A stretch of DNA of 15,548 nucleotides from Sutterella sp. (GCA_003488465.1 DNLN01000106.1:1-15548), one strand, 5' to 3'. Positions 1 to 6,429 are shown, numbered from the stretch's first letter. Numbers and translations: made by a program. Notes: a model not told the origin generated them from the sequence alone.

Positions 1-276
1 CCCTTCAAAGAAACGCCCGTAACTCCTGTACAGTCTCTCAACCACTTCCTGAAGCGCCTGAGAGCCAAACTCGGAAAGATAGCCGTATGGTTGGCGCTTC
101 TTGAGTTTGGCGAGGTGTTTTTGCAGATCGAACTTCGACACCGACTTGCCGAACAACTTGTAGTACCTTCGTGTCAATGCCACGCAATGATTCCAGGCAA
201 GACCTGCCGCGCTGATCTGGCGATGCAGCTTGCGGTTGCGTCTGGATTGCATGAGTTTGAACTTGAAGGTCTGCAT
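1..276 (-). CDS. tnpB: TnpB (OrfB) RNA-guided nuclease / IS605-type accessory protein, N-terminal part
   Basis: Ninety-two codons, open to the window edge, start at the ATG at 276-274. The protein begins MQTFKFKLMQSRRN and continues with an HRQISAAGLAWNHCVALTRRYY stretch and an LQKHLAKLKK stretch. This is the N-terminal helix-turn-helix/OrfB_IS605 region typical of TnpB: a beta strand, then the AWNHC-type helix, then a Lys-rich helix. The catalytic RuvC-like DED residues and the zinc ribbon would lie beyond the left edge, so activity cannot be judged. TnpB proteins are compact RNA-guided DNA nucleases that favour retention of the transposon; their guide RNA usually comes from the 3' end of the gene, which is not present here. 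An in-frame TTG lies 12 bases further upstream, but the ATG fits the family start. Family assignment is confident; intactness is unknown. Confidence 0.85.
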   Translation of the reverse strand, partial: MQTFKFKLMQSRRNRKLHRQISAAGLAWNHCVALTRRYYKLFGKSVSKFDLQKHLAKLKKRQPYGYLSEFGSQALQEVVERLYRSYGRFFEG

Positions 277-318
277 GATGGACTGCAAATGTGATCCCGA
301 CTGCTATATTACAGAACA

Positions 319-335
319 AAGAGCCTGCGGCTCTT
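319..335. repeat. Perfect hairpin in the IS left end (AAGAGCC-TGC-GGCTCTT)
   Basis: A 7-bp perfect stem with a 3-base TGC loop sits about 45 bases upstream of the tnpB start. IS200/IS605 transposases act on single-stranded DNA and recognise imperfect subterminal hairpins, so this is a plausible part of the recognition end. It abuts the larger palindrome at 333-378, with the two sharing the CTT at 333-335. Confidence 0.6.
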
Positions 336-378
336 GCCCTTATATCCATCGGTTAAAACCGACGGCTTTACGGGCAAG
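333..378. repeat. Nested imperfect palindrome at the IS end
   Basis: The outer arms CTTGCCC (333-339) and GGGCAAG (372-378) are exact inverted repeats. Inside them, 346-365 forms a second stem, TCGGTT (349-354) with AACCGA (357-362), extended by CC/GG and one position that is a G-U pair when read on the minus strand. The 46-base unit could fold as a long stem with one internal loop. This resembles a subterminal transposase-recognition structure. It also supplies the TAA that ends the interrupted permease reading frame. Confidence 0.6.
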
Positions 379-628
379 ATCTGTAAAGAAGCGCAACTCC
401 CAGGAAAAAGAAGTTTGTCGCCAAACCGAAGATCGCAAGCCAGAGCATGTCCCCGACGATTTGGATTCCGTTCAGGTTGGCAAAGATGACGCACGGAATC
501 GTCATGTAGACCACAAGACCGCTCACGGCATGGAAAGCCTCAGGCCGCAGGACATTCCAGCGCCTGAGCATGTGGCCCAGCAAGATGAAGAAAACAAAGG
601 CCAGGACCTTGGCAATGCTTTGTTCCAT
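368..628 (-). pseudogene. AEC-family (auxin efflux carrier) permease, truncated by the IS
   Basis: The reading frame starts at ATG 628-626 (MEQSIAKVLAFVFFILLG) and runs 86 codons to a TAA at 370-368 that lies in the IS palindrome. The native part is about 83 residues. It shows three hydrophobic segments (roughly residues 5-20, 36-53 and 62-84) and the LGHMLRRWNVLRPEAF ... VVYMTIPCVIFANL pattern typical of the N-terminus of AEC permeases, including the conserved IPC/P turn in helix 2. Full-length family members have about 300 residues and ten helices, so this copy keeps under a third and should not transport anything. The last codons (S-C-P) come from the junction. A TTG at 643 is in frame but adds only five residues. 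It follows nikR on the same strand after about 45 bases. The remaining part, if it exists, lies left of the window. Confidence 0.75.
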
Positions 629-673
629 ATGATTTAACGCCAAACTGCCTCTGCGTCAGACGACACCGGCTCC

Positions 674-1114
674 TTAATGGTGCTCGTGATCGTGGCCATG
701 GTCATGGCCGTCATGCCCGTCGCTTGGGATCACGTTGATCTGCCCGTGCTCGATGCCGGTCTGCGCGACGGTCTCGCGCGCCAGGTCAAGCACCCGGGCA
801 ACCGGCCCCTTCATGACCACGGCTTCAACGCACTTGTCATGCGTAACATGCACGTGCATCGTGCTGATCACCGTGGAGGTATGGTCGTGCTGACGCTCGA
901 CCATCTTGGAAGAGAGCTGCCGCTTGTGGTGATCGTAGGCGTAGCTCACGACGGCGACGCACTCGCCCTCGCCCTCGCCGATTCTCTCCTGGGCGAGGCG
1001 CTCGCGCAGGAGGTCACGGAAGGCCTCCGAGCGATTTCTGTAGCCCTGCTTTTCAATGAGCTTGTCAAATGCAGTTGCAATGTCGTCGTCAAGCGAAATC
1101 GTGAGCCTTTGCAT
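674..1114 (-). CDS. nikR: Nickel-responsive transcriptional regulator NikR
   Basis: A 146-residue protein, close to the family's usual 130-150. Residues 1-45 form a ribbon-helix-helix DNA-binding domain (MQRLTISLDDDIATAFDKLI ... NRSEAFRDLLRERL). The rest is the ACT-like tetramerisation and nickel-sensing domain. The high-affinity nickel ligands of E. coli NikR (His76, His87, His89, Cys95) are all found at exactly the same positions: QHDH at 75-78, MHVH at 86-89 and DKC at 93-95. The C-terminus carries an added histidine-rich tail (HDGHDHGHDHEHH), which may hold extra metal. In known systems Ni-NikR represses nickel uptake genes. None lies next to it here; downstream is only the broken permease. 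No convincing Shine-Dalgarno was seen before the ATG. Divergent from birA across a 109-base gap. Confidence 0.95.
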   Translation of the reverse strand: MQRLTISLDDDIATAFDKLIEKQGYRNRSEAFRDLLRERLAQERIGEGEGECVAVVSYAYDHHKRQLSSKMVERQHDHTSTVISTMHVHVTHDKCVEAVVMKGPVARVLDLARETVAQTGIEHGQINVIPSDGHDGHDHGHDHEHH

Positions 1115-1151
1115 GATTGATGCGAGTGTCCGGTACAGTTGAAGCTTTTGT

Positions 1152-1179
1152 ATTTTAGCTGATCACAATCTTCTCAAAA
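1152..1179 (-). promoter_or_regulatory. Possible nikR promoter
   Basis: On the minus strand TTTTGA (1179-1174) and TAAAAT (1157-1152) are separated by 16 bases in the AT-rich part of the nikR-birA gap. The -10 matches the consensus at five of six positions; the -35 is weak. A TGATCA palindrome lies in the spacer. No GTATGA-N16-TCATAC NikR operator was found. This is a sequence-pattern guess. Confidence 0.3.
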
Positions 1180-1223
1180 GTGGCATACTCGAGGGCGATT
1201 TTCTGAGGACCCCGGAGGCTCTC

Positions 1224-1976
1224 GTGACAATCTGGACATACGACAGGCTGGACAGCACCCTTGATGAGGCGAGACGCCTTTACAAGGCGGGCAAGCTTGC
1301 CTGCTGGGACAGCATTCTTGCCGCCGAGCAAAGCGCGGGGCGCGGTCAGAACGGCCGCTCCTGGGTGAGCGAGCGGGGCAACCTGTTTTCCGCTGTACGC
1401 CTTCCCGTCACAGCTCCGTTCTGCCTGCCCTGCGCCCCGCTCGCTCTCTCCCTTGTCTACTGCGAGACCCTCATCGGCCTTGGCTTTGACTGCCGCCTGA
1501 AGTGGCCGAACGACCTCGTCGTACGATCGGCCCGAGGATTCGGGAAGTGCTCCGGAACGCTCCTAGAGCGAAAGGGCGAACTGCTTGTCGCCGGCACCGG
1601 CATCAACATTGCGAGCGCCCCGAGCGCCGAGCAGATGCGCCAGAGCGCCGTGCTTGCCGCCGTCAGCCTCAGGGAGGCGAATCCTCAGGCCGCCGCGTCT
1701 CTCACGCCGCGCATTCTCTGGGAACTCATCATGGAGCGGCTCACCGCCCTTGATCTTGAGGCGTTCGTGCACAGCTGGCATGAGCGAGCCTCGCAGCACC
1801 TGCTCTGGCAGGGCGAGCGCGTGCGGCTTGACGACGGCCGCATCCTGCATGAGGGCACGCTCCGCGGCCTCGGCCCCCAGGGCGAGCTGATCCTGGGGCA
1901 GGGCGGATCCACGATCCGTCTTGTGAGCGGAACGCTGCTGCCGCCCGTCCCCGAAGCAGCACCCAAGACTCCCTAA
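1224..1976 (+). CDS. birA: Biotin--[acetyl-CoA carboxylase] ligase, BirA without DNA-binding domain
   Basis: A 250-residue cytoplasmic enzyme that makes biotinyl-5'-AMP and transfers biotin to the lysine of biotin carboxyl carrier protein. The biotin-binding loop is visible as GRGQNGRSWVSERGNLFSAV (about residues 39-58). KWPNDLVV follows, then GKCSGTLLE with the biotin/ATP-contacting lysine, then GTGINI. A small C-terminal SH3-like domain is suggested by GLGPQGELILGQGG ... IRLVSGTLLP. There is no N-terminal winged helix, so this is a group I ligase that should not repress the biotin operon. The start is a GTG preceded by GGAGG (1214-1218) at 5 bases, a good ribosome binding site. The next gene begins 11 bases after its stop, suggesting one transcript. 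Confidence 0.93.
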   Translation: MTIWTYDRLDSTLDEARRLYKAGKLACWDSILAAEQSAGRGQNGRSWVSERGNLFSAVRLPVTAPFCLPCAPLALSLVYCETLIGLGFDCRLKWPNDLVVRSARGFGKCSGTLLERKGELLVAGTGINIASAPSAEQMRQSAVLAAVSLREANPQAAASLTPRILWELIMERLTALDLEAFVHSWHERASQHLLWQGERVRLDDGRILHEGTLRGLGPQGELILGQGGSTIRLVSGTLLPPVPEAAPKTP

Positions 1977-1987
1977 AGGCTTTACCC

Positions 1988-2875
1988 ATGTCCTTCTCCG
2001 CACTGCTTCTCGTTCTTGCCGCGGCTCTCATCCACGCCACCTGGAACTATCAGCTCAAAAAAGCCAATGCGGGCCGTGCGCTCTGGCTTCTCGTCTACAC
2101 CATCACGGCGCTCGTCTCGATTCCGGCGCTGCTCATCGCCGACCCCGAATGCTTCTCGCGCATCACGCCCGTCGGCTGGCTCGTGATCTGCATTTCGGCG
2201 CCCGTGCACACGCTCTACGCCATCACGCTTCAGACCGGATACCGCAAGGCCGACTACAGCATCGTGTATCCGACCGCGCGCGGCTCTGGGCCGATGATTT
2301 CCGTGCTTGCCGCCGTGCTGATCCTCGGAAACTCCCCGAGCTTTCTGGGTGCGCTCGGCATCGCCGCCATTCTTGCGGGCATCGTTCTTCTCTCGCTCAA
2401 AGGCAGCAGCACGGAAAGCGGCGCCAGCCGCATACGCACGGGCCTCATCTGGGGCACGCTCACGGGACTTTGCATCGCGGGCTACACGTTCTGCGACGCC
2501 TGGGCGGTGCAGCAGAACACGGGACTGACGCCGTCAAGCTTTTACTTCCCCTCGATCGCACTTCGCGTCTTGTGCCTTGCGCCCTTCGTGCTCTTTTCCC
2601 CCGAGGGCATCGCTCAGATGAAGGATGTCTTTGCCGATCCCGTGAAGCGCAAGGCGCTTGCCGTCGTGACGGTGGGCTCGCCCGGCGCCTACATTCTCGT
2701 ACTCTACGCAATGACCATGGCGCCACTGGCCTATGTCGCCCCGACCCGCGAGGTCGGAATGATGGTGGGCGTGATCTTCGGCGCGATCCTTCTCAAAGAA
2801 AAGCTCTCCGCAGTGCGCCTTTGCGGCATCGCCGCCATGGTGCTCGGCGTGCTGCTGATTGCGCTCTCGAAATAA
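1988..2875 (+). CDS. EamA/DMT-superfamily permease
   Basis: A 295-residue, very hydrophobic protein with about ten predicted membrane helices in two similar halves, the standard drug/metabolite transporter architecture (two EamA repeats of about 140 residues). The N-terminal half includes LIHATWNYQLKKA and GYRKADYSIVYPTARGSGP; the second half ends PLAYVAPTREVGMMVGVIFG ... LKEKLS, typical of the last EamA helices with a charged end. Family members export amino acids, nucleosides or other small molecules; nothing in the sequence fixes the substrate. It begins 11 bases after birA with only a weak ribosome binding site, so it may depend on translation from birA. A functional link to biotin is not shown. 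Confidence 0.85.
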   Translation: MSFSALLLVLAAALIHATWNYQLKKANAGRALWLLVYTITALVSIPALLIADPECFSRITPVGWLVICISAPVHTLYAITLQTGYRKADYSIVYPTARGSGPMISVLAAVLILGNSPSFLGALGIAAILAGIVLLSLKGSSTESGASRIRTGLIWGTLTGLCIAGYTFCDAWAVQQNTGLTPSSFYFPSIALRVLCLAPFVLFSPEGIAQMKDVFADPVKRKALAVVTVGSPGAYILVLYAMTMAPLAYVAPTREVGMMVGVIFGAILLKEKLSAVRLCGIAAMVLGVLLIALSK

Positions 2876-2894
2876 TCGAATTAAGGACAGGAAA

Positions 2895-3989
2895 ATGATG
2901 CGCCCCTCCCCGTTCAAACCGCTTGATGCGCCGCTTTTCGCGCTGTTTCTCCTTGCCCTGTGCGGCATCTTCTTTCCAAAGATGGTGCACATTCTCATCG
3001 GCGCCGCGTTTCTTGCGGGCACGGCCCTGCACCTGAAGGCAAAACTGCCGATCCGAGGACGCGCCTCGGGCATGCGGCGCGCAGGGCTTCTTGCCACAGA
3101 GCTCCTCGGACTTGCCCTGGCCGGCATTTTGCTTTCGGGCGTGTTCCTTTCCCTGCAGGCCTTCACCGGCTGGCAGTGGGCGGACCGCGTCGACTGGCGC
3201 TTCTGGCACATCCTGTCTTCGCTTGTCGCGATGTTTGCGCTCTTTGCGCATTTGCTCACGCAGGCCTCGCGCGCGTGGCAGGGATGGAGGTTCTATGGCG
3301 CCGCGCTCCTTGCCTTCGTTCTGATCGGCTCGGCGATCTTCGGCATTCCTTACGCCGACAGGTGGCTGCGGCACGTGGAGACGGACGTTGCCTCAGTCAC
3401 AGGCGGCGAGCCGATCGCCGCCTCCGGCAGACTGCTCACCGTCTGGTTCAGCCGCAGCGGCAACACGGCGGGCCTTGAGCAGGTCGATACGGTTTCCGGC
3501 GCCTCCTTCATGCTGGACAAGAAAAGCCAAAAGCTCTTTGGCAACGCCGAGGTTCTTGCACTCATGGCGCAGGACATGACCAAATCGGATCTTGCCGCCA
3601 TCCGGGTGCGCACCCCCTATCCGCCCGCCTATTCGGACACCGTGCGCATTGCGAAGGATGAACTGCACGCAACTGCCGATGTCGAACTTGCCGAACCAGC
3701 CCCGGATCTGTCCCGGTATGACGCCGTGATCGTTGTCTTCCCCCTCTGGTGGGGCACGGTGCCGAAGGCTGTCGAGAAGTACCTCGCAAGTTCCTCCAAT
3801 CCGCCGAGCAAGCTGATCGCCATCGTCACGCACGGAAGCAGCGGCGCAGGCGAGAGCGAGGCAAAACTCAAGTCGCTCTTTCCGGGTGCGGCCGTCGCCA
3901 AGCCCCTTGCCGTGTACAGCAGTTCCGTGCCCCATTCCCGGGCTGATGTCGCCAGATACCTCGAAGAGGCGCTTGGAGCGTCCAAATAG
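2895..3989 (+). CDS. Membrane cytochrome b (DUF4405-like) fused to a flavodoxin domain with a flavinylation-like motif
   Basis: A 364-residue fusion, started at ATG 2895 behind AAGGACAGGAAA (an in-frame ATG at 2859 overlaps the previous gene and lacks such a site). Residues 12-151 contain about five helices (12-27, 31-47, 64-89, 103-123, 133-151). His32/His46 and His105/His119 lie on helices 2 and 4, each pair 14 apart, the pattern of bis-His diheme b cytochromes. Residues 180-360 are flavodoxin-like: LLTVWFSRSGNT phosphate loop (181-191), FPLWWGTVPKAVEKYL (282-297) and THGSSGAGES. Positive loops after helices 2 and 4 predict a cytoplasmic N-terminus and an extracytoplasmic flavodoxin. An insertion after the phosphate loop carries DTVSGAS (198-204), which fits the ApbE flavinylation consensus. 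Likely role: passing electrons from the membrane to an external flavin; the partner is unknown. Fold assignment is strong; topology and flavinylation are inferred. Confidence 0.85.
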   Translation: MMRPSPFKPLDAPLFALFLLALCGIFFPKMVHILIGAAFLAGTALHLKAKLPIRGRASGMRRAGLLATELLGLALAGILLSGVFLSLQAFTGWQWADRVDWRFWHILSSLVAMFALFAHLLTQASRAWQGWRFYGAALLAFVLIGSAIFGIPYADRWLRHVETDVASVTGGEPIAASGRLLTVWFSRSGNTAGLEQVDTVSGASFMLDKKSQKLFGNAEVLALMAQDMTKSDLAAIRVRTPYPPAYSDTVRIAKDELHATADVELAEPAPDLSRYDAVIVVFPLWWGTVPKAVEKYLASSSNPPSKLIAIVTHGSSGAGESEAKLKSLFPGAAVAKPLAVYSSSVPHSRADVARYLEEALGASK

Positions 3990-4011
3990 CAGTCAACGAG
4001 GGGCTTTGCGG

Positions 4012-4062
4012 GCGAATGACAAAAAACGTCTTCGCAATGTCGAAAAATGTACAAATTTCGAC
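4012..4062. repeat. Two adjacent hairpins between convergent genes
   Basis: In the 148-base gap between the flavodoxin fusion and ccmI there are two inverted repeats. The first is GCGAA-T-GAC / GTC-TTCGC (4012-4035, one bulged base, A-rich loop). The second is GTCGAAA / TTTCGAC (4039-4045 and 4056-4062, perfect 7-bp stem, 10-base loop containing GTAC). Neither is followed by a clear U-tract on the plus strand. They may help end plus-strand transcription or form a protein-binding palindrome. Confidence 0.4.
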
Positions 4063-4071
4063 CTTACGTTG

Positions 4072-4108
4072 GCAAAAACAGCCCGCGAACACTTTCATGC
4101 GCGCGGGC
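4072..4108 (-). terminator. Intrinsic terminator of the ccm operon
   Basis: Read on the minus strand, a GC-rich stem GCCCGCG ... CGCGGGC (4108-4102 with 4087-4081, perfect 7 bp, 14-base loop) is followed at once by TGTTTTTGC. Stem plus U-tract, 30 bases beyond the ccmI stop codon, is what is expected at the end of this operon. Confidence 0.7.
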
Positions 4109-4137
4109 CGATCGATTTCGGATTTGAGTGCTGAAGA

Positions 4138-5403
4138 TCAGTCAAGCACTCTGCTGATCTCGACCCTGACGTTCTTGGCACCGACGGCAACCGCCTCGGG
4201 GGCCGTCCCCTCCAGGTCGCCCTGGCGCGGCATGAAATTGCCCGAGCGCGACACGCGCGCTTCGATCACAACCTCGGAGACGTCGGCAAGCGTCTTCACG
4301 CCCATCGCCATCTGGCTCGAGCTGTCAAGACGGAAGGCCCGGGGCAATTCAGAAGCCGTAAAGCGCAGGAACGCCACGGGCATCTTGCTGCCCGTCACGG
4401 GGCGGGCGAACACAAAGACGACGTCATCGGGCTGCACGCGGGAGGCAAGCTCCGCAGAGAGCGACACCTCGCCCTCAACCGCGGCCTCGCGCGCAGCTGC
4501 GGCGGCGTGCTTGGCGGCCTGCCTGAGCTTGGCCTCCTCAGCCGGCGCCTTGATGCCGCCGAGGTTCCTCGCCTGCTCGATGTTATCGGTGACCGAGTTC
4601 CACTCTTCACTGCCCGGCTCAAGACCCTCGCGCATCTTGCTCCAGTGTCTGACGGCTCCGGCATAGTCCTTCGTGTCGTAGCAGTACGTACCCATGAGCG
4701 CGAGCGCCTTCCAGTACGCGGGATCGGCCTTGAGGGCCCGTTCGATGAGTTCAAGAGGCCTGCCGCCCAAGCTGCCGCTTGCCGCAGCAAGCATGTCGGC
4801 CCAGTCCGAAAGAATCACGGCGTTTCCGGGCATCAGCCGATCGACCTGCTCGTAGGCCTCGGAACTCTTGGCGTAGTTCTTGAACGCGCCATGCGTGCGT
4901 GCGAGCATCAGCCACCCGTCCACGTTGTCGGGATTCTCGCGCAGGCGCTGCTCGAGCCTTTCGATCTGAGCCATCATGTCGGCGTCGGAATGCCCGCCCT
5001 GGTGGCTTGCCGCTTGCTGCGCCCGCAGGAACTCCGGATCGAAGGCCTGGGGAGAACCGAACTGCAGGTACAGCATGAAGGAGCAGACCGGAATCAGCAC
5101 GGCGCTTGCAAAGGCCGCATACAGGCCCAGGCGGCTTGACGACGCGGTCTCGCCCTCGGCCGTATCGGCTTCTTCAAGCACGCGGCGCTCAAGCTCGGCC
5201 TTGGTCTCGGCGTACTCCAGCTTGCCCACCCTGCCCGCGGCATAGTCGCGTTCGAGCTCGGCAAACTGCTCGCGCAGCAGCTTCAGGCTCTCGCCATTGG
5301 CGGGCTCTTCGCCCTTCTTTGCCCTTCCGATGAGCGTCCAGCAGAGCGCTCCGACGACAGCCGCGGCGATCAGGCAGGCGGCAGCAATGAATGTCAGCAG
5401 CAT
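4138..5403 (-). CDS. ccmI: Cytochrome c maturation protein CcmI (apocytochrome chaperone)
   Basis: A 421-residue membrane protein that holds apocytochrome c and delivers it to the CcmF/CcmH heme ligation complex. The order of parts matches CcmI/CycH: helix 1 (residues 2-25), a cytoplasmic loop with a Leu/Glu-rich coiled-coil pattern (about 38-75), helix 2 (93-113), then a periplasmic tetratricopeptide-repeat region (about 145-280, with RLRENPDNVDGWLMLAR and ALKADPAYWKALALMG as clear repeats). A C-terminal beta-rich domain (about 325-421) starts with VFVFARPVTGSKMPVAFLR. It is the last gene of the operon, starting 4 bases after the ccmH stop. A 7-bp inverted repeat (AGATCAG / CTGATCT, 4135-4160) spans its stop codon. 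Confidence 0.92.
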   Translation of the reverse strand: MLLTFIAAACLIAAAVVGALCWTLIGRAKKGEEPANGESLKLLREQFAELERDYAAGRVGKLEYAETKAELERRVLEEADTAEGETASSSRLGLYAAFASAVLIPVCSFMLYLQFGSPQAFDPEFLRAQQAASHQGGHSDADMMAQIERLEQRLRENPDNVDGWLMLARTHGAFKNYAKSSEAYEQVDRLMPGNAVILSDWADMLAAASGSLGGRPLELIERALKADPAYWKALALMGTYCYDTKDYAGAVRHWSKMREGLEPGSEEWNSVTDNIEQARNLGGIKAPAEEAKLRQAAKHAAAAAREAAVEGEVSLSAELASRVQPDDVVFVFARPVTGSKMPVAFLRFTASELPRAFRLDSSSQMAMGVKTLADVSEVVIEARVSRSGNFMPRQGDLEGTAPEAVAVGAKNVRVEISRVLD

Positions 5404-5407
5404 CTGG

Positions 5408-5893
5408 CTACTCCTTGATTCCGCGAAGCAGCTCTTCGGCCCGCTTCTTCTCTTCGGCGGTCAGGCGCCGCTCGGTTGCGCTCACGACGCTCTTGCGGCG
5501 GCGCAGCGCGACATATCCCCAGATGAACGCGGCAAAAAAGAGCACCACGGGTCCGAGCCAGAGAATCACGGTCGAAGCCTTGAGCGGCGGGTTGTAGAGC
5601 ACGAAGTCCCCGTAGCGCTCGACCATGTAGTCGATGATCTGCTTGTCCGTGCGGCCCTGCTTGATCTGGGCGACAACCTGGTTGCGCAGGTCAACGGCAA
5701 GCTCGGCATTGGAATCGGCGATCGACTGGTTCTGGCACACAAGGCAGCGCAGCTGCTGGCTGATGCCGAGCACGCGCTTGTGGGTGCCCGGGTCAAACTC
5801 GGTGGGCGCGGCCTCGCCCGCGCGGCAGTTCTCATGGACGGCCGGCACGGCGGCAATGCAAAACGCGAGCAGGCAGAAAAGGATCCTTCTCAT
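5408..5893 (-). CDS. ccmH: Cytochrome c maturation protein CcmH (CcmL type)
   Basis: A 161-residue thioredox-linked subunit of the heme ligation complex. It has an N-terminal signal sequence (MRRILFCLLAFCIAAVPAV), a periplasmic three-helix domain with the active-site motif LRCLVCQNQSIADSNA (Cys50 and Cys53), a membrane helix (about 108-129) and a short Arg/Lys-rich cytoplasmic tail. CcmH keeps the heme-binding cysteines of apocytochrome c reduced together with CcmG. The ATG at 5893 was chosen because it overlaps the ccmG stop as TGATG and begins the signal peptide directly; a longer in-frame extension would lie inside ccmG. Extra cysteines at 7, 12 and 23 fall in or next to the signal peptide. 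The protein corresponds to the short CcmL/CcmH form, with CcmI encoded separately. Confidence 0.93.
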   Translation of the reverse strand: MRRILFCLLAFCIAAVPAVHENCRAGEAAPTEFDPGTHKRVLGISQQLRCLVCQNQSIADSNAELAVDLRNQVVAQIKQGRTDKQIIDYMVERYGDFVLYNPPLKASTVILWLGPVVLFFAAFIWGYVALRRRKSVVSATERRLTAEEKKRAEELLRGIKE

Positions 5894-6429
5894 CACATGG
5901 CCTCCAGCTTGCGCACGAGCGGCTCGACTTCGTTCTTCCAAACCTTCTCGCTCATCGGGCCGATCACCTTGTGGCGGATCACGCCCTTCTTGTCGATGAC
6001 GAACGTCTCGGGCGCTCCGTAGACGCCGAAGTTGATGGCCTCCTTGCCGCTCCTGTCGAAAATGCAGTAGTCGTAGGGGTTGCCGAGAACGGCAAGCCAG
6101 CGCCTGGCGTCGGTGCGCTCGTCGCGGTAGTTGTAGCCCACGATGGTCACCTTCTCGCCGCGCCGCTTGAGCTCGTTCAGGAACGGATGCTCATAGCGGC
6201 AGGACTCGCACCAGGAGGCCCAGACGTTGAGCAGATAGACCCTGCCGATGAGGTCGGCCTTGGTGATCTGCGGCGCCGACTCATCGAGCTGCGGGAGCAC
6301 GAACTCGGGCGCGGGCTTGTCGATGAGCGCCGAAGGCACCTTTCTCGGATCAAGGTACAGACCCTTGAAGAGAAAGCCGCAGAGCACGAGAAACACCGCG
6401 AGCGGCACCAGATACTTCCATCTCATCAT
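5893..6429 (-). CDS. ccmG: Thiol:disulfide interchange protein CcmG (DsbE)
   Basis: A 178-residue membrane-anchored periplasmic thioredoxin. One N-terminal helix (about 5-22) anchors it; the thioredoxin fold follows with FVLPQLDE, LLNVWASWCESC (active site Cys74-Glu-Ser-Cys77), the acidic-loop GYNYRDERTDARRWL and the cis-proline motif GVYGAPETFVID (Pro140), all typical of CcmG. It reduces the CXXCH cysteines of apocytochromes (or CcmH) using electrons from DsbD/CcdA, neither of which is in the window. The start overlaps the ccmF stop by four bases (ATGA), a sign of translational coupling. A second ATG directly follows and could equally serve. Confidence 0.95.
   Translation of the reverse strand: MMRWKYLVPLAVFLVLCGFLFKGLYLDPRKVPSALIDKPAPEFVLPQLDESAPQITKADLIGRVYLLNVWASWCESCRYEHPFLNELKRRGEKVTIVGYNYRDERTDARRWLAVLGNPYDYCIFDRSGKEAINFGVYGAPETFVIDKKGVIRHKVIGPMSEKVWKNEVEPLVRKLEAM

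Larger units (their letters stand above)
1..378 (-). mobile_element. Left end of an IS200/IS605-type (tnpB) insertion sequence, partial
   Basis: The segment holds the start of a tnpB gene reading off the left edge, preceded by about 100 bases of non-coding DNA rich in palindromes, which is the usual architecture of IS200/IS605-family ends. The outermost recognisable structure is a CTTGCCC / GGGCAAG pair (333-339 and 372-378), so the element probably ends near 378, where the coding sequence of an interrupted permease begins. No tnpA is visible between the end and tnpB, so this may be a tnpB-only (IS1341-type) element, but the other end is outside the window. The exact cleavage site cannot be fixed from one end. 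Confidence 0.75.

Noticed and set aside
38..349. A 103-codon minus-strand frame overlapping tnpB
   Set aside because: It is in a different frame from tnpB and runs through the palindromic IS end; the tnpB frame gives a clear family match.
1115..1223. NikR operator in the nikR-birA gap
   Set aside because: Isolated similar hexamers (for example AGTATG on the minus strand near 1185) occur, but no pair with the 16-base spacing was found.
2859..2894. Upstream ATG for the cytochrome b-flavodoxin fusion
   Set aside because: It overlaps the end of the EamA gene and adds a charged leader; ATG 2895 follows AAGGACAGGAAA and gives a normal first membrane helix.
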